64,000 bases of DNA from Metellina segmentata (Eukaryota > Arthropoda > Arachnida > Araneae > Tetragnathidae). Location of the stretch: NCBI GenBank assembly GCA_947359465.1, contig OX375881.1, positions 116,370,738 to 116,434,737 on the forward strand. The letters run 5' to 3'. The position numbers and the translations under genes are program-made. Positions 35,263-46,011 of this stretch are shown piece by piece (position 1 is the stretch's first letter; every line of letters begins with the position of its first letter). The notes under the pieces were generated by a model, which ran no database searches, was not told the origin of the DNA, and saw nothing but the letters and a program-made list of their open reading frames with translations.

Positions 35263-36020
35263 ATCGTTCAATATTAAATGAACGCGTCTTCATCTGTATG
35301 GCTGTTCTTCCGAGCCACGGACAACTCCAGATCCTCCCCTGTTAGATTTCATTGAAATCTTTGGATTTGGACTAATAAATTCCTCGACCTATTCCTCGAA
35401 GTCGTTCTCGGGTTCTCGTAGCCGATCCGATCCCCTCATGAGTAGCCATGGACACTCTCTGAGGGAAATAAGGACGTCTCTTCCATAACACCGGCATCGA
35501 CCTCGACCACAGTGACCAGCGATCCCTTAGAAGCTGAATAAAGAATTTGTTGACTCTCCAGTATTTGCGTCGCGACTTTTCTTCGTGGTTGATTTCACCA
35601 TGTCCAGGTTTTCCCACAGCATCAACTTCGAGGAAGTGAAAGAACATCATCTGGTGAGTCCACCTTCATAAACTCTTTTATTCTAAACGACAGACGTCTT
35701 ACCGATTTTGCCTTAGCCTTTCACGAGCCATTTTTTTAAAACCATTTACGGCCAACATTGTTTGTCTAGATAACCTATCTAAGAATTAGATCACGAACCT
35801 GTCCTTCAATTCAAATAACCACTTTTTCTACCCGATCTACACCACAATACCTATCTTTCTTTTCTCTATCACGCGTTAAGTCTTTGCGAATGGCACAGGT
35901 AAGAATGTTCATTTACCCCTCATAAAAGAAAAAAAATTTGATTACAAGTATTCGCACTGATCAAAGAGAATTTTTATTCTAATCACCAGTTTCTCTAAAA
36001 TAAAATATTATCCATTCCAA
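35263..36020. other. Unassigned; possible LTR/leader remnant
   Basis: A GC-richer stretch with GAATAAAGAATTTGTTGACT near 35539 and an ATG at 35600 starting MSRFSHSINFEEVKEHHLV, then a possible donor GTGAGT. This could be an LTR R-U5 plus gag start, or an orphan exon; evidence is insufficient. Confidence 0.25.
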
Positions 36021-36279
36021 AAGTAACCCCTAGATGCTGTCGTACGTATGCGTGCCTCATCTTGTAAAATCGATGTATGAAACATTTTCGCAAAAAGATG
36101 ACTGATGTCATTTGCAATTTGTATGACCAAAGTGAACGAAACTGTTTATTTCCGTAAGCAATTATCAAAGCTTTAGGAAATTTGCAAGAAAGTATTTGTA
36201 GACTTTAATAGCTGAGAATAATACTCGCTAATAGTTAAGATTAGTGGTTAACTCTTGTCACATTTCTGGGATTCGCGGA

Positions 36280-36690
36280 TTGCAAAGTTAGTAGAGTTAG
36301 TTGGCGAATCGGGAACCTGAGGTGCAGGTCTTCATCTAAGCAGAAAACGTCCGTGAGAGCTAGTGTACATGGACTCTATCGTGGCTCAAACATGCTCACA
36401 TCGGTCTTTCGTTGGAATTAATGACAAAACCCTCCAGTTGAAATTCCGTTACTCTTCCAACCCGGCTACCACGGCTCTATAGAGCTGTCGGGCTGCAGTT
36501 TCCAGGTTGGAATAGTAACCGATAAGCAACTGGAGGTATACGAATATGAATCCAACAAACACCGCCGTGTACAAATGGGGCTTGGAGCCCGTTATATCTA
36601 TCGTGGCTTCAAATATACTCACGTTGGCGTGGTGTGGATGATTGGAGGGTGGAGTGCCAGTGCAGGTGTTGCCTACTACTGATTGATTTG
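36280..36690. repeat. Cluster of tRNA-derived SINE pieces
   Basis: Same arrangement as 17320-17730: + strand head, minus-strand head (complement GTAGCCGGGTTGGAAGAGTA), second + strand head with body GGCGTGGTGTGGATGATTGG. Confidence 0.6.
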
Positions 36691-37359
36691 GTTATATTCA
36701 TAAAAATAAACAATAAAATCATTTTTCACATAAAAAAAAAGGATTATTTCCTTGAGGTAATATTTCTACTATCATCAGGTGATCTAAATGACGTAATATT
36801 GTTCAACTGACACTATTGCAGAGATAATAGAACTCGAATTTTTGCTAAATGTAATTAATTGTGTTTTTTTTTCCATTTTCTTCTTCTGATGTATTCCACA
36901 CTTTGCTCGTCATGGAACAAAAGAATGGGTTAAATCGGTTGATTGGTATAGGGATTACTGGAACAAGAGTCATATTTGCTCATGCTGCTTCACACACGAT
37001 ACATATTAACAAATACACATGGCACCGACAAAGTACGTTTCACTGAAAATATAGAGAGACATTCAGGAAGGGATTCACCCAACAAGATTCGAACCAGCGC
37101 TGCCTACAACTTACAGGCTCTTATGGCAGTGTACATTCGCATTGTGTCACGTTATCCCCTGAGTTCAATCCGTAGGTATTTCAATTAACGTGACACTGGA
37201 GCAACACTACGTAGAGGAAATGGTTCGGGTTCAACCCTCGAAGAGAATGATCCTTGGGCACAGCACATAATTTTTAACCACAGTCAGATGACGAGGTCAC
37301 GCCTGAACTGGAACCCCACTCTCTTTAATTCTTTACCACTCAAATAGGATGGCAGTTGA

Positions 37360-37490
37360 TGGCATGACCAATTTACATGCCAACCCCTCTTTTTACACGA
37401 TGGACCTTGATTTGATTTGAACTCGAAACCTTGTGTTTGCTATTCTGTTACTCTACCAACTGGGCTACCACGGTCCATTATAGAGGTAAG
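37360..37490 (-). repeat. tRNA-derived SINE head, minus strand
   Basis: The complement reads GTGGTAGCCCAGTTGGTAGA (excellent box A), then about 30 bp on GGTTTCGAGTTCAAATC (close to box B). The most tRNA-like head in the window; absent from the 18-kb paralog. Confidence 0.6.
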
Positions 37491-37686
37491 ATGGAACAAA
37501 ATATATGCTTTTGTTGAGGAATTATTCGTATCAGAATTCATGCATTGGCATCTATCGATGTTCATTTAGTAGAATACGTAGCAGCTAGAATACAACAACA
37601 ACTGTTATTGTAACCTGAATCAATATTGGGTGCAATTAAAGAAAAGAAAACGAATTCAATACAGTTATTTTACAGTTCGCAATTCG

Positions 37687-37688
<2 letters not shown>

Positions 37689-37718
<30 letters not shown>
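37689..37718. repeat. (TA)n microsatellite
   Basis: Uninterrupted AT/TA run. Confidence 0.9.
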
Positions 37719-37721
<3 letters not shown>

Positions 37722-38938
37722 GGTATTGTATGCATTCTATATAAAAAAAATAGCAGTGATCATTCTGTGAATCTATATTGATAGTAAACAATTATTTAAA
37801 ATTTAATGGAGATTATATCTTAATTTAAAATTTAGATCGAGGTTCACTACTTCCTCATCCTGATGTGTTTTGCATATAGCTCATAATTATCTTGTTTTAT
37901 TAAAAGTTTTGGGTGAATCTGAAAATGAATTTTTAAAAGTTGATAGTCAACAGTTATTTGTACTTCATAATTCGATAAATATACTCTCACCTTAAGGAAT
38001 ATATTTAGACTTAATGATTGTCCACAAAATTATAAACTGACCATGTCACGAAACATATTATTTGGGCATCATAAATATATTATTAAAAAATTTTGAATTA
38101 AAAAATGTGTGTGATGTATTGGATGCAAAACATAACATCGTAATCAAATCAAAAGTAGACATAAATCGAAAGAAGAATCAAAACGTGAAAACTGCAAACA
38201 CATATTGAGAATATTGGTCTTTATAATATTATCTCTTTATTTCCTGATAAAGATGCATCATTTTAGATGTAGATGTTGTTTTGTATCATTTTGTTATATG
38301 GTAGAATGTAGTTTTCACAATTACTTGAAAGTCAAGCATAAATTGCCATATGATGCTTAGTGAATATGTAATATTTAGTGAGAATCGTATATATTTTCAG
38401 CTCTTCTTTAAAGAACAATATATCAGAAATAAAATTGCATAAAATAAAACTTTTATTCTGATTCATTAAGACGTTTATTCGAAAATTCTTTTTATATATC
38501 TAATATTTGCAGTGGAATGTAGGCACAAATTATGCATGGAATAAAGAGCTAAAAATGAAATGTAGTATCAAAATGCAAGAAGTTTTAATAGTTTTGTAAC
38601 ATTATTGTATTTAAAATTGTAAAAGAAAATTGAGATTATTTTCTGTTTAAAGCATTTTTCTTATTCATTGTCATGTCTTATATAATTATGTATTACACAT
38701 GTCATGTGTTTAAACTTAAACTGGTAAATTACATTGATTAAATATAAATATTGATGATATGTTATGTGATTTGTAGCATTTGATGTGAATTCTCATGCAT
38801 TAATTTCTTGTTTAAAGGATAATAAAAATATTATAACTCTAAGAGAAGAAATTGATTGTTTGTCATTCCTTTTGAAAATAAATCTTCTGAAATAATTTTT
38901 ATACTGATTATACCAATACCAAAGCATTATTTTTAACA

Positions 38939-40498
38939 CTAGGGGGCTCCGCCCCCTGCTCGCTTACGCCCCCTGCTCGCTTACGCTCGCCAACCCCCGG
39001 GGATTGCTGCGCAATCCCATTTGGTTTGCTTCGCAAACCAACACTCCTTTCATAGATGTCATTTGGTTTGCTTCGCAAACCAACATTCCTTTCACAGAGT
39101 GAAACTATCTGAATAATTCGTATTATGCTGATTTCACTTTCCGGTACATGACGTCACAGCGAGGGCTTCGCGCCCCGCTCGCTTACGCTCGCCGACCCCG
39201 GGGATTGCTACGCAATCCCGTTTGGTTTGCTTTCTCAAACCAATACTTCTTTCGCAATTGATTTCACTTTTTTTTGCTTTAACACTTAATGCACCCTAAA
39301 AAAATAGCCGCATCAGTAAAAAATCTTCTGTATCTTGTTCCCTGTACAATTTTAAGTAAACAGCGTTAATATCAAAACTTTACGATTGTACTTTGTCGGT
39401 AAACTGTCTTGAGAACAGAGGGAAAAAAGCGAGCCTTTTTCCTCGCCAAATAAAAAGAAATCGTTTTTATGGCAATTGTTGCTACGATAAATTTGATATC
39501 TGGCAAACCCGATAGTAGAAAATGCAACCCACTGCTGTTTGCGGAACCAGCTATGCGAACTGAAAAATACGAAATTTGTGTCACCAACTTTTGATTGCAT
39601 CGAATTTATTTATGAACCAATTTTAAAAATAATTATACCGTAAGAAAGAGTACATTGTGAGGTATACTGCAATATTTTTAAAATTAAAAACTAACAGTAA
39701 TACTATATAGATATGACCATTTTAGTTTTGTATCGGAAGTTACGATCTGAAAGTTCCGAAAATTGTATGACCTACTTTTAATTGCATCGATTTTGTTTAT
39801 TAACTAATTTGAAAAATAATTGTACCATAAGAAAGAGTGTAATGTAGTGTATTCAGTGATGTTCTCAAATTTAAAAAATAATGGTTTTTGCCGTAGACAT
39901 AACGGTTTTAACAAAACGTAGCGAAAATATCCGAAGATTCCGAATTTTGTATCACGAACTTTTGATCGCATCCAATTTAATTATTAACCGATTTCAAAAA
40001 TAATAGTACCGTAAGAAAGAGTATATTCTGAGGTATACTGCGATATTTTAAAAATTAAAAACTAATAGTAATTAGATATAGATACGGCAGTTTTAAAAAA
40101 AAGTAACAAAAATGTCCCGATTTTTCCCGAATTTCAAAAAAATATTACCAAGAACCACATTTAAATTTCAAAAAAAACTCGACGAGCTGCAAAAATTTAC
40201 GTTGAGAGGTACTCTTAAAAAAACCTCACGATTAAAGACTGAAATTTTGAATGTGTTTTGCTCACTCGCGGAAGAAATTTCACTTCTTCAACTTTAACAC
40301 TTAATAAAACCTAAACTAATAGTAGCATCGGAAAAAATCCTAATAATTATCCAGGGAATACGATGAAGAACAAAGCATGTTAATTTCATATTTTTCCGAT
40401 CAGTACTTTCTCGGGAAACCGTCTAAGAATGGAGCTAAACAACAAAAATTTCAATTCTGCGGCGGCGGCGGCGGTAACTTTTTTTTAATATAGAGAGA
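38939..40498 (-). mobile_element. Non-autonomous Helitron, 1560 bp
   Basis: On the minus strand it begins TCTCTATATTAAAAAAAAGT at 40498 and ends with the hairpin GGGGGCGGAGCCCCC directly before TAG (CTAG at 38939-38942). Flanks are A on one side and T on the other, so it sits in an A^T target. The right arm (52975-53000) and block C (18768-18787) both show the uninterrupted target TTTTTA[AG]CATTTTAAGAAG, fixing both ends to the base. No RepHel frame. Internal palindrome TTGGTTTGCTTCGCAAACCA(A) repeats. Confidence 0.9.
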
Positions 40499-41054
40499 TT
40501 TTAAGAAGGAAAAAGGGATATGTGCATTAATTTGCAAGACAAAATAAAAAACTCAGTTACATTTTATGAGCTGTACTTTAAAATTTGCAGACTTTAAAAA
40601 TGCAAGCGATTTTTAAATTACGTCAATTATGAATATTTGTTGATTTAAACACGGGAATATATCCATAGACAATAAGGAAATAAAGAAATGTATAATGTAA
40701 TAATCGCGGCGATCGTTGACCTACATCCAACACGTCACAAGATTCGTAGTATGGCCTTTTGTTATAGAAGGCGTTGGGCTAGCCTGGCGCTGCCCGTGCC
40801 CGTGGTGTAAGGTATCTATCAGGTGTCAAATTTTCCGCAGATTTCGAATCCGTTGAAATTTTCAATTTATCTTTAACAATTCTGATTTTACAAAAAAAGT
40901 ACTAAACAATGCCAGTTTTTTTTTTTTTTTTTTTGCTCTCCTTGGCTGAAATAGAAGAGGGCAAGAAATGTAATCTGTTTTTTTTTTAACGCAAAGGGCA
41001 AAAAATGCAAAAATGTGCAATAAGTATTTTTTTTGGAAAGCGAAAGTAGACGTG

Positions 41055-41575
41055 CGATATCGACCGCAAAACATCGATGTTTAAAATTGAAACATTGATG
41101 TTGATAATACATCGCCCATAAAACATCGATGTTTTTAAAATTCAGTGTATTTAAATTTTTCCCCCATTTCTTAAAATTGGTTTAGCACCTAGTGATGCAA
41201 CATCGACAGCAAAACATCGATGTTTTGAAACATCGATGTTGATAATACATCGCCCCCAAACCATCGATGTTTTTAAAATTCAGTTTGTTTAAACTTTTTC
41301 TCCCATTTCTTAAAACTGATTTAGCAACTAGTGATGCGACATCGGCTCCAATACATGGATATTTTATTATAAAACATCGACATTGAAGTCGCATCCCTAC
41401 TTTTCAGACTCTTCACCCTTGGTCACTTGGTTGCAAATTTTGAAAATTATTCTACTTGGTTATTTTCAAAATTTTATAACGGTACTTTTTTCATTTAAAA
41501 ATAAATCAGCTTAACAACATCGACAAGTATAAACATCAATGTTACAAAAACATCGAATTCAATTAAAAATGTCCT
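41055..41575. repeat. ATCGAT-palindrome array (left arm)
   Basis: Units of about 130-145 bp with many AACATCGATGTT palindromes, spaced by TTTAAAATTCAGT...CCCATTTCTTAAAA. Ends such as GCATCCCTA (41389-41397) resemble hAT-type termini. Absent from the block C paralog at 19315-19360. Mirrored at about 52107-52440. Confidence 0.7.
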
Positions 41576-42234
41576 ACATTGAATTTTAATTTAGTGTTCT
41601 AGATTGAATTTTAAAATTCGCTTCCACCCTAAAATTGCAAAAAATCCGGACTTCCTGTATGCCAAATCCCATTACTGTAGGTGCCATAGATCCGTCAGGA
41701 ATTTGCGTGCAAGAAACAAACAGACAAACGCTTTCTTTTATAACATTAGAGATATTTCATAAATTACTTATAAGAAGGGTCCTCAAATGTCCAAGTGCAA
41801 TATAGTAGAAAGCATTCTCGAAAAAACATTCTCTGAGAAAAACATGTTTAGTTTGTTGATGGGGGCTAACGACTTTTAAAGTTTACGTTGGACATTTTAA
41901 ATCATGGTAACTAAACAAATATAATCGAATTACAAATTTACAAAGAATGCAACAACACGCAATTTTTTATACTATCCACCGTTACTACTTTGAATTTTTT
42001 TATTTAATCTCATGTTACCTTAGATGTCGTTTTTAAAAATTCATAAACGATTTAGTTCTGTTAAGCTTTGAAACATCGAAAGAATTTTCAAACGAATGAG
42101 TGAATAATAGTTATAATCGATATGTGTGAAATTTCCTCTTTTACAAGAATCATGGTTTTGGAAATACATTAGAAACTAATTGCGAGATGATATTATTTTT
42201 TTGTTTGTGTGGTCTATAAACTGTTCATAATGTT

Positions 42235-42371
42235 TAAGTTCTTTTTTTATGTAAGTTTAGAAAGATCGAGTAATAGCATCTGTTGTATCCGTCTGTACAG
42301 ACTGAGTGGCCTTTTTGCGATTTGTGCAAGTTTGGAGAGGGGAGAGTCAGTACAAGTGTTAACATCGTCTC
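42235..42371. repeat. R1 fragment (left arm)
   Basis: TGTACAGACTGAGTGGCCTT and GTTAACATCGTCTCACCAGG place the R1-Tc1 junction at about 42371; mirrored at 51134 in the right arm. Confidence 0.7.
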
Positions 42372-42638
42372 ACCAGGCGTGAGTGGCAGGTGGCGTAAAG
42401 GTCGGTACGAGCGTAGATTTCTCTCTCTCAGCCGTCTGTGAATGGTCATGGTGGACACTCGTGTGTGGGTCGCACGACTGATGGTTGATAGCGATGAATC
42501 AGGCGCTGTGACAGCTGATTTGACAATCACTCTGTCCTCGCGATCTGTTGTGGCACGCCGCTGATTTTCGATAGTGCCATTTTGCCATGCACGGTATACT
42601 TTTACCACGGCGGCACGCAAAGAGTTCACAAAATTACA
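42372..42638 (-). pseudogene. Tc1 N-terminal fragment (left arm)
   Basis: Minus strand: NSLRAAVVKVYRAWQNGTIE, RRATTDREDRVIVKSAV, MTIHRRLRERNLRSYRPLR, the helix-turn-helix half of a Tc1 transposase. Its first 35 or so codons and terminal repeat are deleted here but present in the right arm. Confidence 0.85.
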
Positions 42639-43979
42639 TTTCAGGGCTCCTAAGTTTGTTTGGATCGACTCAGAACAGTACAGTTTCCACTTTGCGATTA
42701 CCGGATGCGCAACATCGGCTTTAAAATTATAAACCCTGTGAATGAACCAAAGTAATGTTAGTATAGGGCTTACAAGCCGCTAATATAATCGTCGAATACT
42801 AAAAGCTCCGCTTAGATTACAATAATTTTGTTAAACGTTTCAAAGTCATCATTAACATTCGAAACTAACTGCAGCAATTTTGTATCATACTTCTAATGCA
42901 TAACTGCTAAGGCCACATGGAATTAAATACATTTTGTAAAAAATAGTAGCGGTGGATACTATAAAGAAATTGTGTGTGTCGTGGCTATTTTTTGTCATTT
43001 TTTAACCCAATTTTACCCTTTGTGTGTGTGTGTGATTTGAGGTAATTCAGAACTTTCCTATCAACCATAAAAAGTTCATTAGGCTGTTCTAAAATAAATA
43101 TGTTTTTTTCCCTGAGAATGTATACCCGACATCATACGAATATATATACAAGAGGAACATTTTTGTGTAGTTACAAATGTGTTTTTTGAATTTTTTTATT
43201 CCGAACACACACATGCTGTAACGGAGGTAAGGGGTGGGTTGACCCGGATGAGCGTCGAAAACGTTTGAGGAACATTTATGGAACAGCCGTCATCTGTACT
43301 TTTGAACCAAAGAAAGTGATACATTCTATACCCCTCTATGCTAATATGACATTGTTTGCATTATTAATTTCTTAATTCAACCCCGATCAACCTTGATATG
43401 AAGTACAACCGATAAGCGAATGTCTTACATCGTTAAGGTGCAAATTAAGGATCACCATGGTCTAAATGAGGTTGCATGTACCCATTTAATTTTATAATCT
43501 CAGAGAACACAAGAATTTGTAATTCCTAAAGGTCAATGCATTTAAAAGTTTAGGAACTACTGCTTTTGAAAAATTTTGCATATTTTTCCATCACGTGCGA
43601 AATTGTGGTAGGATAGGTTATATGTAGTTAGGAATTTAACTAACTACTTTTATGTTAGTTATGCGAGATTCCGAAAAATTTATGCATGATGGAGTTTTAT
43701 TGACACATTTACAGATATGTAAATAGTTTTGGATTTCTCACGGACAACAGTTCGTGAAAAAAGTCTTTGATAAATGTCTAGTTTTCCAGAAATATCATGC
43801 AAAACAAGTTGACCAATTAACAAGCCAAATTCTAAGTGACATAATTTCATTTTCAGCCCCTTTTGCGTTTTCGGGTAAGATTTTGCCCGATCAATCATAA
43901 CTACAATTGACAAGAATAACACAGAAAAATCACATATTGTGTTATTTATGTCTACAACAACCATATCTATACATTTGGA

Positions 43980-44397
43980 CTGATTCTATACCCTCAGTTT
44001 TACTATTTAACTTTATTTCCGTACAGTTTAAAAATTCTCTCACATAAATCAAAACCCCACCCCCTTTCCTATTCACTCTGTCCTCCCTAAACATTGTGAA
44101 TCCACTTAATTCTAAAATTTTTGCATCTTCACTGCTTGCCCAACTTTCAGTAATCCCAATGATATCTATATCCTTTGCTTGTGCAATTGCCTTGAGCTCA
44201 TCCATTTTATTTCTCACACTGTGAGCATTACAAAAAAATACTTTTAGCTTATTTTTCACCCTTATATTGCACTTTCCCCTTATATTATTTGTCTTGGTAT
44301 TGTTTTTCTCCCTTACATTGCACTTCCCCTTTGTATTGTTTGTCTCCTGCAATTTAGACCCTGTTAGTTTTCCTAAGCAATTACTGTGTACTGTCAA
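43980..44397 (-). pseudogene. LINE ORF2 N-terminus, APE-type endonuclease, truncated
   Basis: After a low-complexity Lys/Asn leader it reads LKVFFCNAHSVRNKMDELKA (metal-binding Asn), IDIIGITESWAS (catalytic Glu), FREDRVNRKGGGVLIYVRE (conserved R..R.GGGV). About 110 residues of the endonuclease are present; the catalytic Asp/His end and all of the reverse transcriptase are missing. Past 43979 the frame continues by chance into the inverted-repeat arm. Confidence 0.85.
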
Positions 44398-44429
44398 CCC
44401 TCTATGTCCTTCCCATCCCTACTTGTATA

Positions 44430-45230
44430 CTAGTTTTTTGACTCCAGAATGTGCAAAACCCGCTTGCCAACCTCCCTATTACCTATCAGGCTTAAATTCA
44501 AATTGTCCCTGCTTATCCAATCCCTCCTACACTCCTTCCAAACATCTAAAAATTTAACCTCCTCCCTCTCACACAAATCCCTTAACAACCCGTTCATCTT
44601 ATTGGCCCTTTGATTTAACCACCCATTACCTAGCCCATACCTAGGTAGTAATCCTAATACTGTTACCTCTACCCCATGAGACTTAATGCCTCTTAAAAGT
44701 GTTTCCGTTTCCCTCTTAAACTCAACATTAGTAGCCCTCTCTACATCATTTGTTCCCACCCACACAACTGCCTTTTTCTCCCCTTTAATTACACCTGCCT
44801 TAACTGCCCCAACTACATGTTTTACCCTGGCGCCTGGCAACCAACACCTTGCAAAATTGCGCTTTTTACGCCCTACCATTTCTCCCAAAACCCTAACCAT
44901 TGAATCACCAACCACAACCCCTCTAGTTACCTTATCAACCTCATCCCCCTGATCTACGTGTTCCAAGTCTTCACATTGAACACCCTTTTCCACTCCCTCT
45001 GCAGACCTCACCTTCAAAGCCTCCAGCTCCTTACTCAAATCACCCACCTCTAAGCAACTCTTGCATGTAAATACAACCTTCTCTGACATTTTAACCCCAC
45101 TCACACCACCCTTTCCTGCCTCAACCATATTCCCACACAAGTCACATTCCACATAGAATTCCCCACTGGATCCCTTTGTCCTCATCTCCTTGAACATTCT
45201 AACTAAACCCATTCTAATCCAAAGTAACAA
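44430..45230 (-). CDS. LINE ORF1-like protein with zinc finger and SGNH-esterase-like domain
   Basis: An open frame of 266 codons; the likely start is MGLVRMFKEM (residue 7). CDLCG...CKSCLEV forms a CxxC-CxxC zinc-binding segment near residues 30-60, followed by a short Leu/Glu-rich coiled-coil-like stretch. The C-terminal half has SGNH blocks: VVVGDSMVRVLG (nucleophile Ser), VVWVGTNDV (Gly/Asn) and a final RDNLNLSLIGNR where the family normally has D..H. Esterase-bearing ORF1 proteins are known from CR1/L2-clade LINEs. The frame is intact but the element is truncated downstream. Confidence 0.8.
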   Translation of the reverse strand: MLLWIRMGLVRMFKEMRTKGSSGEFYVECDLCGNMVEAGKGGVSGVKMSEKVVFTCKSCLEVGDLSKELEALKVRSAEGVEKGVQCEDLEHVDQGDEVDKVTRGVVVGDSMVRVLGEMVGRKKRNFARCWLPGARVKHVVGAVKAGVIKGEKKAVVWVGTNDVERATNVEFKRETETLLRGIKSHGVEVTVLGLLPRYGLGNGWLNQRANKMNGLLRDLCEREEVKFLDVWKECRRDWISRDNLNLSLIGNREVGKRVLHILESKN

Positions 45231-45236
45231 TCAATG

Positions 45237-45335
45237 CACAGAAAAAGCACTAAACAAAATCAAACACACAGAAAAAGCACTAAATCAGATACACAGAAAA
45301 AGCATTGCACTGAAACAAATATACAGAAAAAGCTG
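45237..45335. repeat. Minisatellite in LINE 5' region
   Basis: Four copies of CAGAAAAAGCA(C/T)T.. at roughly 30-bp spacing, immediately upstream of ORF1. Possibly a 5'UTR promoter repeat, though promoter function is inference. Confidence 0.6.
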
Positions 45336-45632
45336 GAATTAAATATCCTATAACCTTATATTAGTCAACTATAAACAAACAAGACACAAAATATTTAGGC
45401 CCAACGAGACATACGTGAATTAGGCCTAACGAGACTTGACTTAGGACTACTTGACAAGTCAAAAACTAAGTACAAAGACTATAAAAACACTTTAAAAACA
45501 ATTATAAATTTTTGAACTAATAGAAATAGAAGTAATACACTGCTTAGTACTAAATAAATGAAGAATAACGCAAAAATAACTTGAATTTCACGGGAGCTCC
45601 AAAAACGCGACGCACACTGCTCGACACCTAGC

Positions 45633-45805
45633 GGTGTGACATTGTTTGCATTTTTAATTTTTAATTCAACCCCGATCAACCTTGATATCAAGTACAACCG
45701 ATAAGCGAATGTCTTACATCGTTAAGGTGCAAATTAAGGGTCACCATGGTCTAAATGAAGTCGCATGTATCCATTTAATTTTATAATCTCAGAGAACGAT
45801 ATTTA
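45633..45805. repeat. Direct repeat of 43337-43510 beyond the LINE 5' end
   Basis: GTGACATTGTTTGCAT, CAACCCCGATCAACCTTGAT and CTTACATCGTTAAGGTGCAA match 43346-43510 in the same orientation with a few mismatches, so a piece of the arm sequence is present again directly after the LINE. Confidence 0.8.
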
Positions 45806-45954
45806 AGAAGCGAGTATTTGCCTTTAATTTGTCATTAAAACCTATTTGTTTGCTCGAGTGCTATGTAAATGAAGCTACCTTTCGTAACTGTAAAGAATAA
45901 TTCTAAAGGCCACTTTTAAATTAATTAAAGAATTGAACAACTGGAATTTTAAGA

Positions 45955-45996
45955 ACCGACTGGCTTTTTCGAAACCGGTTTAAAAAGCCAGTCGGT
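45955..45996. repeat. Perfect 15-bp-stem hairpin
   Basis: ACCGACTGGCTTTTT / AAAAAGCCAGTCGGT with a 12-base loop. Lies 16 bp left of a Tc1 terminal repeat. The right half (GCCAGTCGGTAGTTAG) is homologous to SINE-tail sequence near 12402-12425. Confidence 0.8.
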
Positions 45997-46011
45997 AGTT
46001 AGTGATATACA

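Larger units (their letters stand above)
36022..38669 (+). repeat. Repeat block C', outside the inverted-repeat arm
   Basis: Collinear with 17104-18510. The homology continues without a break into the left arm at 38670, so this block plus the left arm is the original arrangement. Contains SINE pieces (36280-36690), a minus-strand SINE head (37360-37490), a TA run (37689-37718) and about 1.2 kb absent from the older copy. Confidence 0.75.
38670..43979 (+). repeat. Left arm of a large inverted repeat
   Basis: The complement matches 49112-53257 nearly base for base; for example the 131-codon Tc1-derived frame at 42234-42629 (-) is identical to its partner at 50881-51273 (+). Outer limit 38670 (TCATGTCTTATATAATTATG), inner limit 43979 (ACATTTGGA). 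Relative to the right arm it has gained a Helitron (38939-40498) and lost about 400 bp near 42638. Confidence 0.9.
43980..45632 (-). mobile_element. CR1-like LINE, 5' part retained, 3' part lost
   Basis: Two minus-strand frames in LINE order: an ORF1 with a zinc finger and SGNH-esterase-like domain, then, 32 bp later, the start of an ORF2 with the APE-type endonuclease. The copy stops inside ORF2 exactly at the left-arm inner boundary (43979/43980). The 5' region (45231-45632) has a short CACAGAAAAAGCACTAAA tandem repeat. No reverse transcriptase remains. Confidence 0.8.

Noticed and set aside
35600..35660. Orphan host exon (MSRFSHSINFEEVKEHH followed by GTGAGT)
   Set aside because: One ATG and one donor-like string are not enough; an LTR leader explains it equally well.
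37400..37490. Functional minus-strand tRNA gene
   Set aside because: Both boxes are present, but acceptor stem pairing is not seen and the sequence continues into SINE body.
40460..40476. GGC trinucleotide run as a coding or expansion repeat
   Set aside because: Only a few units, inside the Helitron's 5' region.
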